Positions 1 to 8,603 of a stretch of DNA of 64,000 bases are shown here, piece after piece. Source of the DNA: Lepas anatifera (taxonomy: Eukaryota > Arthropoda > Thecostraca > Lepadidae); assembly GCA_034440635.1 (NCBI GenBank), contig JAOTON010001679.1, forward strand, positions 434,001 to 498,000, in the 5' to 3' direction. The notes beneath the pieces are model-generated. The model saw only the letters and a program-made list of their open reading frames with translations, was not told the origin of the DNA and made no database searches. Numbering within the stretch: the stretch's first letter is position 1; each line of letters starts with the position of its first letter. The position numbers and the translations under genes were made by a program.

Positions 1-735
1 TTCTTCCCACCCTTCAGGCTTTCCGCGGTATCTCCGAAACGGTTTGAGATAAGCTCTTGAAATTTTGTAACTTATCTTAGAACTAAATTGCGCGTTTTCC
101 TCAGAATTTGAAAATATATATTTCCAAGAGGCGGAACTATGGCTCGCTAATTTGGGGTTTTATCCAGAAGCCGAGCATTGTCGCCGGCGTTGCGTTTGTC
201 CTACAATAAAGGTGTCTGTTACGAATTGGCGGCAGTTGTAGTGTTTGAATGCTCTTACTGAGATTTAGGATGACAGTTGATGGTTTTTTTTTAATAATTT
301 TGGCCTTAGGCGGTTCCAGAAGCTCAAAATGGGGGTTTACAAAGTTCTCCATTAGAACTCTTCCAAAGTAAATAGATTGCGTACATAATGTTCAGGAGGG
401 GTAAACATAACCATGCATTGATCCCATATGTGTATTATATGATGATAGGAAATCATAGGCGTACTCAGGTACCGTAATTAGGGGGTTCACTTGCATTTTA
501 GTGTTGTATGTGCATTGCATGGGACAAAGCATTGTAACTATGCATTTAATTCTAACACTAAATGAGATTTGCTGTGACAGTTGATGTGTATTTCGATATA
601 TTTTTGGCCATAGGCGGTTGCAGAAGCTCAAAATGGGGGCCTACAATGTTATCCATTCGAACTCTTTCAAAGTGAATAAACTGCTTACAGAATGGACGGG
701 AAGGGTAAAAATAAGGATGTTTTGATCCCATCCGG
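1..735. repeat. Left part of an old TTAA-type element, interrupted by the LTR retrotransposon
   Basis: The sequence matches the intact relative at 42411-43654 in order: a GC-rich start, then 'atctccgaaacgg', a 'ggcggaactatgg' block and a block ending in 'ctgcttacag'. It contains an internal tandem duplication of about 306 bp: the segment around 362-440 recurs around 668-739. No protein is apparent. The element starts before the window and resumes at 14747. Its terminal TTAA is therefore not visible here. Confidence 0.7.
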
Positions 736-739
736 GTAT
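736..739. other. Left target-site duplication (GTAT) of the LTR retrotransposon
   Basis: GTAT directly precedes the TG of the left LTR and the same four bases follow the CA of the right LTR at 14743-14746. Joining the flanks around one GTAT gives a sequence matching the uninterrupted paralogous unit at about 420-480, which supports a single integration event. Confidence 0.85.
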
Positions 740-793
740 TGTAGCGACATTTTTCTGTGTATTGCATGTTTTGCCCCGCCCACTCTTGTCCTG

Positions 794-805
794 TATATAT
801 ATAAG
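794..805 (+). promoter_or_regulatory. TATA-like motif near the start of the 5' LTR
   Basis: TATATATATAAG lies about 55 bases inside the LTR and is identical in the 3' LTR. An LTR must carry its own RNA polymerase II promoter, so this is a candidate core promoter. Its position very near the LTR start would leave almost all of the 6 kb in the transcript. The transcription start is not known. Confidence 0.4.
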
Positions 806-3800
806 CTAATGTTAATGTGTTGCGCCGATGTGGTCCCGGGTTCTCTTTAGCTGCGTAGACGCGATCTGTGCCATTGGCTCGGTGAGGGAGGTAAACAGCA
901 CCCCCCCTTTCAGGCTCAGCGCTGCGGATATGCCGCACGCTGGAGGTGACAAATTGGTTCCCCCTTGTTCCCAGTTCCAGCCGAGGTACCGTACTCGGTC
1001 CCCTTTTTTGGGTGCTCACATGATGCTGATGCAGCACTGAGTCCCAGGCCTCAGCTAAGATAGCGCCCCTGGAACAACCGACTTTTGGCCTCCACCCGTG
1101 GGTTGGAGCCTTTGGGATGCCATGGTTCACATGGTTCTGGCCGCTGAAGGCGGCGGTAAATGGGTCACAAGATAGTGGTGACCAGAGCAGAGACCCGCAC
1201 CCCTGCTCGGGGACAGCAGACGCGGGGAGGAGGGCCAATGAGGGCTCAGTAGAGAGGTGTCTGGATCCCAGAGGGGGAGAGAGAGGAGAGACCAGGGACT
1301 CGTGGTGCGGAGGCCGTAGAGGAAGGAGGCTTGACTCCGGTTCCGGGGGGCATACGCCGGAGGGCAGGCTGGGAGGACGCGCCAGTGCTGACACAGCAGC
1401 CATGTGAGTACAAGAAACGATGAGCCGTTTCTTCAAAATTCAAAATTTATTTCCTCTCTCCCACCGAGCCAAAGGACATGCATTGTTTAAATTGTTAACA
1501 TCAGGAAAATCAGGGCAGGGGAGGACATTATGTGAGTGTATGCCGCGGCAGGCATCTGTGAGCCGGCAAGATTAGTTAGGAATGTGCCAAATTATGGAGT
1601 TAGTTGAGAACGAAGGCACAGTGGCGCCAAAATAACGATAACTCGATTCCAATTTGCCCCTTTGCTAGTGTACTAAAGTGATTCCGCTAACATGTGTGTT
1701 TTGCTCGAGAAACGTGTACAAATATAGGGTATGGAGAATTTCCCAGATTGTCTACTGATTCGCAGATGCCGCTGAAAGTTTGGGAGAAAGGACGAAATGA
1801 AATATAACGAGCTGAGCGGAATATGGTCTAACGGAGGGTAATTTGTTGTAAATAAATTTATAGAATGCCTGGACAGAGTCCTATGGTTCTTCCACAGAAT
1901 AGCAGTTAACTGCTTCCCATCTGTTCTAGTAAATCTGTCGGAATCTTAAAAGGGTTTCATAGCTGGGGACAGAATTTCCGACGTCATGTTTTTTTCTTTG
2001 CTCGTGGCCGGCACATTCGTATGTAAAGTAAATTTAGCTGACATGTACAACGGATGGAATCCTTCGATGCTTTGGTTAGCTGAACATCACACTACATATT
2101 GGGTACGTTCGTTTCTCCTTATGAATTTTTTTCATGGGCGCCAAAACGCAGGCTAATCATGCAATTCAGACTACGTTTGCGGCTGGAGATTGGCTGCGAC
2201 AGTTTGTGTGTGTGTCGAAATCCCCTCAACTTAAGTTTTATCGGGCGACTTTTAGAGTAATCATCATTATGTACTTATCGAACGGCGGTCTATTCCCATA
2301 ATTCTTGTTTGGGAACCGGGTCTCGTGGAATTATTACATTGTTTAAATTAGTATTTGCAAACCGTACCGAGATATTTCATGCTAGAATTAAATCGGCAGT
2401 TCAGACAAAAAGGGGCAATAGAAATTAGCAGCGAATCAGTATGAGTTATACGGATTTGAGCAGGTGACAAGATGGCGCCTGTTACTAGAACCAGTTCTAC
2501 GCGGCAACGCTGGATAGTGCTTCCGTTCTTATCGTACCAATTTCTGTTTTTAATGTTGTGAGGTTCGGACGTTATAGTATAAATAGAAGGTGATTAAAGG
2601 AAACATGTTCGTACACGCTTCTAAACTTTCTTAGGCCGAGGGTGTAATTTATTCCAGATTGTACTATGGCTATAAGTGACAAATTATGTGAACCAACTAT
2701 TTTCGTACGATTACGTTTCTCCTCTTGATTAATTTTTAGAGATGAACTTCAAGTTTAGCCGAAATTCTGGAAGGTTGCTTAGTTTCTTCTCCATACCGGT
2801 GCACCGCAAAAACCGGAAAACCCAGTATGAAGCAGGGACGGCTCTGCGCTCCACACGTCCGCCAGTCGTCCAGTCGCGAGAAAAGCGGGTCACCCTCGTT
2901 TCTGTTGTAGATCGCCGCCGCTCTAAATAGCTGTTTGCGCATATTTGTGCGTCTCTCCCCCCCTTTCACGCGGGCACGGTCGTCGCAGAAGGGGAGCGGC
3001 CGAACTCGGTCGCTTCTGTTGTGACGCTTGTGTCCACGGGGCGGCGGCGCAGGTGGCGACAATAATTGTGGGATGAACGTAGGCATTCTTTCTATATCTG
3101 CAGAGTAAGGATGAGCCACTTACCGGCATAGTTTAAAGGGGTGTTTCATAACCATGAATAATTTTGGCCAAAAAAGGAATTGTGAAGATGTTGTTGAGAA
3201 ATCGTTTCCAGCCTAATTTGTCTCGCTCAAAGCCTCCTGGATCAAATGTCCGCACGACTATTAGTCTGAAAGTGAGTGCACAGGTCGGACCACCCTTCAC
3301 ATCCTGAAGGAGTCCTGCGAAATCACCCCATTTCGGCAATACAACAAATTCTATGTTTTTGATTCAGAACCCCGAACATGCAATAAAAATTACAACTTGG
3401 GGAAGGGAATAAAGCGCCGCTTTCAGATCCGGCCGACTGACCGCGTCTTGGCGCCGGCCGCGTGACCGTCTCGCGCCTGCCAGATACCGTCGCCCGGCGC
3501 TCCGGGAGGGGTGTTTGTGCCCTCGGGCGCCGTGCTCGCCATCCGCCCAGGCGGCTGGACAGAGCGGGTTCGCAGGGTGGCCTGTTTTGATCGAGTACAC
3601 TGTCGGAGGAATGGAGACGGGGCGGCGGCGCAGGGTACGCGATTGGGGTAATTAGGCCTCGAATCGAGAGCGCAAGTTATCAACTTTAGAATCATATATT
3701 TTTCGGGTATGATTTCGACCTTAACGGATGTATTAGTGCCCGTGCGGTCACGCCACCAGTCCGTCGCGTGGGTCATCAGCAATTAGCGGAGTGCTCAGTC

Positions 3801-5450
3801 AGTCCACTTCGGGGGAGGATTAAACAAAGATGACAGCTGTGTCCAGGGTTAGGAATTTCGCGCTTATCCGGCATTTTCATTGATACAATATCGTACAATG
3901 CCTGAACCACAGATTGGTTCCCTGGATAATGGGAAGGGATAGGTATATGCGTATAGGAATACCATCCAGAGAACGTCGAATTCAAATTTGCAACAAAAAA
4001 AAACATGCGAACGGGGAGTCTGGCTGTCTAGGTCCAAACTTTTCCCGCCACTGTTTTTTTTTTGCTTGAATAAGTTTTGAGGGAAACATTATTTTCGGTG
4101 ACTGTATTTAAGGCCTTACAAGAAAATCAACCAGACATCTTCCACAGCCTGTAGTCACATTCGGTGATCACATCCGACGGGCTGGGTTCGGAAACCTGAT
4201 CGTTGTTTAGACGGTGATTTCTGTACGACGCAATTATTTCAATACACTGATGAGGGTAAGTTCGAGCGAAACGTCAGCTGTTAATTCGAAATTTTAACTT
4301 AACGGAAATTATCTGTGTGTCCCACCCGAATGCTATTAAATTACCGAACTGTTAGATGAATGCATAATCACTGGCGCGCACTGCAGTGGAAAATGTACGC
4401 GTAAACTTGACACCATCTTTTGAAGGGGTCGGATAAGATTTTTATGACATGTCTAGGCCTGGGCACTTAGACGTGAGGCCACTTAGATAGGATTTTAGTA
4501 AAGGCTATCGCGAGCAGATAACGATGCTAGGACTAGGTGAGAGGTATCAGCATTGAAGTTGCATAGCATGGACCAGGGCCGGGGTGGAAAGGATTTTCTC
4601 TAAAACAATTAACGGCGTATCCAATCACCTAATGATGTGAGCATGGCACCCAAATCTCCACGTCTAAGGTGACTTTTCGGCGGTCTCACCACGTCTCGAA
4701 AAAGGGGAGGTGGGGCTCTTCCGCTTCTGATCCAAATCCGAGCGCCAAAAAGGGGAATATATATAATGGAGAGGCCGAACTTTCAACGCTTTCTGGCCTC
4801 AACAAGGTTACGAAATTCTGCGGAGGGCGAAGCTCCCGGAAAGGTAGCTGTTTTTTTCAGAGTGTCCCACGAGGAGCATCCCCCACCGAAGGGTACGGGA
4901 GGGAAAAATTTACTAGCAACATTGTTGTGGGGCTGGCCATTAGGATGGGGAATGTATGAATGGTGATTGAAGGGGTGTGCGTGTTTGTTCGAATGGAGAC
5001 ACGGATGTGCTAGTTTAAGGCCGGTGGGCACCTTGGCCAGAGGTGCGCGGTGCTCTGTGGTAACTCATTTTAAAAAAGGGGGATAAACCCAGTGAACCCA
5101 TGAAATACGACCCCGAAACGTCATCGAAGGGGCCATGCCATATTAGAGGTGGGTGGAGAGTCGAACAAAAAACTAGTTAGAGCCCCTGAACAGACTGGCC
5201 GTCCCACTCTGTTCAGACATCAATTAAGGTCCAGAAGGTGACGACCGGACCGGGCGAAAAGCGCACCGTGCGCGAGGAAGAAGAGCTTAGAAGATTCCAG
5301 GAGCAGTGACGACTCTCGCTGATGGGCTGAAGACGGGCGACGGCACCTTCAGTCGGCGTCAAGCACATCGGACGGGGGAGGCCCCTACGGCGCTGCCGAG
5401 CCGGGGAGCCTCTCGATGTAATGACTGCCACAAAGAAGACGAAGAAGATA

Positions 5451-5999
5451 AGTCCGGAGGCCGGTGGGATGGCGTTCCCCACCGGACCGGTATGGGCTCC
5501 GGCCCATACTGGCGTAGCCGTCAGGCTATTCCGGTGAAGATGATGATAAGTCCGGAGGCCGGTGGGATGGTGATTCCCACCGGACCGGTATGGGCTCCGG
5601 CCCATACTGGCGTAGCCGTCAGGCTATTCCGGTGAAGATGATGATAAGTCCGGAGGCCGGTGGGATGGTGATTCCCACCGGACCGGTATGGGCTCCGGCC
5701 CGTACTGGCGTAGCCGTCAGGCTATTCCGGTGAAGATGATGATAAGTCCGGAGGCCGGTGGGATGGTGATTCCCACCGGACCGGTATGGGCTCCGGCCCG
5801 TACTGGCGTAGCCGTCAGGCTATTCCGGTGAAGATGAAGATAAGTCCGGAGGCCGGTGGGATGGTGTTCCCCACCGGACCGGTACGGGTGGCAGCTCGTA
5901 CTGGCGTAGCCGTCAGGCTATTCCGGTGAAGATGAATGAGGTGGAGGCCGGGGGAGTGACGACTACTCCCGGACCGGTATGGGTGGCGACCCATATTGG
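5451..5999 (+). repeat. 98-bp tandem array of twin hairpins in the 5' LTR (5 copies plus a diverged sixth)
   Basis: Five units start at 5451, 5549, 5647, 5745 and 5843, exactly 98 bp apart, followed by a diverged unit at about 5941-5999. Each unit has two adjacent inverted repeats. Hairpin 1 pairs CCGGTGGG with CCCACCGG across a short loop. Hairpin 2 pairs CCGGTATGGGC with GCCCATACTGG around TCCG, which fits the stable UNCG tetraloop pattern. Units 3 and 4 have a G-U intermediate in hairpin 2 (CAT changed to CGT). Unit 5 has the matching second change (ATG to ACG). Unit 6 swaps the closing C-G pair for T-A. Pairing is kept while sequence changes, which suggests a selected RNA or DNA structure. 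The function is unknown. Confidence 0.85.
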
Positions 6000-6875
6000 C
6001 GCAATCGACCGAGATTGTTCCCTCAAGAAAGACGAGTCGTAATGACGATTACACTCGATTGTTACGCATTTTATATTTTATAAGGGGGGAACACGGTCGG
6101 TCGCGTCGACGGAGATCGGCCGTGCAGCGGTAGGGCTCGACCGCAAAAATCATATTTCCCTTTGGATACCACGTCGATGTTGGGGCGGCCCTGGACCCCA
6201 TCGCTATGCACACTGTATCGATATACGTTTTAACGATGATTAGACATCTGTGCCCATGCAATTTACCTTGGGGGTACGTAGTAGCGGAGGGGATATTTTG
6301 ATATCGGGGACCCCCGATTGCCATCAGTGCGGGCCTTGGCGATTGGGGAGAGCCTACGGAGGTGGGGAGCTCCCTATGTACGATCGACGAGGCGTGCCCC
6401 GCAGGCTTAGGGGTGGAAACTTGGGTTGATGGTTATTTCGGCAGGGAGGAAGTTACATATCAGGCGTGAATTGAGGAGACGTAGTCGGTCCCTGACACCG
6501 CTCCTATGCGGGTTAGTTGGGAAGGAGCGCTCCGGGGCCGGCGGCACTAAGATGTTAATTTACGCAGATATTTATTTGGCCTAACGCGAATATTCTTAAA
6601 ATCATCAAAAAGGGGGGGGGTATACGCATGTTGGCTCATACATTGGGAGCTTATTTGGCTATGTGCATGAAATGGCTCATTGTTTGTTGTACCTGCGTGT
6701 CTTATGTGTCTCGCTAACGGTCCTGGAGGCGCGCCCAGCTCCTGACCGCATCGCCTGTCTCCCCTATATTCCGTAACGGGTGGTGGAGGAAATGGCCGCA
6801 CAGAACAACACCGGTGCCAGGCCCACAAGAAAGAAGCGAAAAACCCCGTTTCCCGAGAAACCCCCGTTACAGAAT

Positions 6876-6894
6876 TGGCGCGCCGAACAGGGAC
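6876..6894 (+). other. Primer-binding site resembling the 3' end of tRNA-Lys
   Basis: TGGCGCGCCGAACAGGGAC starts 4 bases after the LTR end, the normal place for minus-strand priming. It equals the complement of the common animal tRNA-Lys 3' end (TGGCGCCCGAACAGGGAC) except for one extra G. This is what first distinguishes the 6-kb repeats as LTRs from a segmental duplication. Confidence 0.8.
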
Positions 6895-7501
6895 TGGCAT
6901 GCAGTCAGGACTGGGTTAACCTTCTCGACGGATGTCCGGATCGCCGAACCTCTGGTAAGCTGGCCAACGGTTCCACCTCCTTCCGGTGGCTCTCAGCTTC
7001 TGAGCCGCGCTAAGACAGTTCCACCTATCAGCCTCAGTGGGCGGCTTAGCGATGTCATGCCCTGATGCATCGCTAGGTAGCCTTGATGCAACGCTATTAG
7101 GATTGAGGCATCGATACAAGACTCTGGTGTACCGCTAACTGACACCAATATTTTGCTTAATGGGCCTGCTGCACCGCCATATTTTCCCGGTGCACCGCTG
7201 TGCAACCGTGATGCAACGACTGGTGGCAGCGCTTCGTGGCCAGGACGCTTCACCGGCGCCAATCTTTTGCTGCTAGCAGACCTGAGCCTCGCAAAGGACG
7301 AAAAGTGTTTCGATGGCTTGCTGGTTACGGAACAGCATCAGCACCTTGAGGCGGAACATAACACGTCGACTGCCGAGGACATCCAGCGGCCATGGTGGCT
7401 CCAGCAGCCTCTTTATTAGAACAGGTGAAGCTCACATCAAGTCTAGCCAGCAGTGATGGTGGGCGTATCCTGCCAGCGGACACCTCGCGGCCGGACACCT
7501 T
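6895..7501 (+). other. Untranslated-looking leader of the internal domain
   Basis: About 600 bases lie between the primer site and the first kinase homology. The stretch holds a GTAAGC donor-like site at about 6954 and a degenerate run of short 'tgatgcaacgct'-type repeats between 7055 and 7220. The reading frames are broken and match no family I recognise. A packaging or splice-donor leader is possible by position only. Confidence 0.4.
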
Positions 7502-7650
7502 TACCCTTCCAGTGAGGACGAGAGGACACACACCCCAGGCGACAGCTGTCAGGCTCTGAAACTGGCTGTGGCCCAGCTCAGCAGGCAGGACGACTTCACC
7601 ACGGAGAACATCGACAGAGGCTTCTTCTCCGAGGTTTATCGGGCGCGGTG
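7502..7650 (+). pseudogene. Captured fragment of a TESK-like (testis-specific) kinase
   Basis: One frame reads about 50 residues that resemble the start of the TESK1/TESK2 family. The pattern is an 'ALKLAVAQLSR' helix, then 'DDFTTENI', then the glycine-rich segment 'GFFSEVYRAR'. TESK kinases phosphorylate cofilin and regulate actin; the GFFSEVY form of the glycine loop is characteristic of them. Homology stops right after the loop, so no ATP lysine, catalytic loop or activation segment is present and the fragment cannot be a kinase. The next captured segment begins within about 20 bases in another frame, so the two do not form one continuous reading frame. An older direct exon capture or template switching during reverse transcription could produce this; I cannot tell which. 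LIMK-family kinases are the alternative, but they fit less well. Confidence 0.6.
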
Positions 7651-7665
7651 TACGCGCCCCATCGG

Positions 7666-8560
7666 ATCAGCGTGGACGGCGAGTACGACGAGGCCAGTGA
7701 GGCCTCGGGCGAGATCACCAATCCAGAGCACGTCAAGCCGCAGCCGCGCCGAAACCGGTGGCAGCGGCCCTGCTTCAACGAGATCAACAAGCAGCTCTCG
7801 CTGCCGGTCAACCTGCACCTGCCGGAGCCGTTTCTCCAGAAGCTATCTCGGAGCCCGATGCTGGACGGCGCTATAACGCCCACCACTCGCCGCCAGTCGT
7901 TCTCTGAGGTCTGCTTCAACTAGCAGGACATCTACTTCAAACTGGAAAAACCACTCGGGAGGACCTACGCTACCATCTACAAGTGCAAATCTCGTTTGAT
8001 TCCGAATAGGGTCATTGCGCCGAAGGAGATTCGGTTACAGCACGAAGAGGGCGCACCTTGCACCGCCGTCCGGGAGATATCGCCGCTCAGAAGACGGAAG
8101 CACGCCAACGTTGTGACCAAACTTGTTGAGCTGCGACTTAGAGTCGGAGTCGACTCTGAGTCGACTCAAAATTTCCGTGAGTCAGAGCTGAGTCGACAAA
8201 AAAATTGAATCATCAACAAGTCTGGTTGTGAACCTGCACGTCTACAGCACCAGTACCAGCAGCTCCAGAACGTTGGTGATCGACAACCTCGAGAGGGACT
8301 TCAAACACCGCACGGAGGATTACAACAATGCCAGGGGTGCGAACTACATTAAATCGTTCCTACACCAGCTGCTGTGGGGACTGCCCTACTGCCCACAACA
8401 CCAGGAACTATAACGAAACCTGAAGCCTCGGAGTCTTCTCATCAACACGCTGCGAGAGCTGATGCTGGCTGACATCGAGCAGGTGCGCACCGAGTCGGTG
8501 CCCACCGTGACCTACAGTAACGAGGTGGTGGCGCTGTGGTACCTGCCATCGGACGTCTAA
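7666..8560 (+). pseudogene. Captured, intronless fragment of a PCTAIRE-type cyclin-dependent kinase (CDK16/17/18-like)
   Basis: The segment reads from the CDK16/17/18 N-terminal region into about the first half of the kinase domain. It shows 'DGEYDEASEASGEI', then 'LSLPVNLHLPEPFLQKL', a glycine loop one codon short, '[19 protein letters not shown]' (the PCTAIRE helix as PCTAVRE) and 'KHANVVT'. A 106-bp insertion follows, then 'LERDFKHRTEDYNNA', 'LKPRSLLIN' and '[11 protein letters not shown]', ending at 8558-8560. No introns interrupt it, so it derives from spliced RNA. It is dead as a kinase: there is an in-frame stop at 7921-7923, a stop at 8411-8413 where the HRD motif should begin, Asp replaced by Asn in that motif, and DFG replaced by DIE. 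The C-terminal half of the kinase domain is missing. The activation-segment match is strong enough that the family call is secure, but CDK16, 17 and 18 cannot be told apart. Confidence 0.88.
8119..8224. mobile_element. 106-bp MITE inserted in the captured CDK fragment, hAT-like
   Basis: The insert has imperfect terminal inverted repeats of about 12 bp (AAACTTGTTGA at the left, TCAACAAGTCTG at the right). It is flanked by GTTGTGACC at 8110-8118 and GTTGTGAACC at 8225-8234, an almost exact 8-9 bp target duplication as hAT elements make. Removing it restores the CDK alignment at the 'IVTLH' position. Inside are short GAGTCGACTC palindromes. No coding capacity. Confidence 0.65.
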
Positions 8561-8563
8561 AAA

Positions 8564-8603
8564 GGTTCACGGGGGCGTGAACCAAAGAAGAATGGTTTTG
8601 AAA
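8564..8603 (+). other. Perfect hairpin and weak polypurine tract before the 3' LTR
   Basis: GGTTCACG at 8564-8571 pairs exactly with CGTGAACC at 8576-8583 across a GGGG loop, immediately after the CDK fragment. It is followed by a purine-rich AAAGAAGAATGG and then TTTTGAAA up to the LTR. The purine stretch sits where plus-strand priming should occur but is short and not adjacent to the LTR, so its function is uncertain. Confidence 0.45.

Larger units (their letters stand above)
740..6871 (+). repeat. 5' long terminal repeat (6132 bp)
   Basis: It begins TGTAGCGACA and ends CCCGTTACA, so the ends are short inverted repeats with canonical TG...CA. It aligns almost throughout with 8604-14742, with scattered substitutions and small indels. 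It contains an early TATA-like motif (794-805), GC-rich blocks near 2930-3110 and 3420-3620, and the structured 98-bp array at 5451-5999. Several reading frames of 60-130 codons occur but resemble no family I know and change between the two copies by single-base indels, so I do not annotate them as genes. Confidence 0.9.

Noticed and set aside
2736..3782. Several 60-130-codon frames in the GC-rich parts of the LTR
   Set aside because: They overlap on both strands, match no family and are altered by indels between the two LTR copies.
4247..4275. Hammerhead core in the LTR (CTGATGA ... CGAAACGTC; again at 12117)
   Set aside because: The core letters are present in order, but the sequence between them cannot form stem II and the flanks do not pair as stem I. 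It may be a relic of a Penelope-type insert.
5451..5999. CRISPR-like array
   Set aside because: The whole 98-bp unit repeats with no unique spacers, and the context is an animal transposable element.
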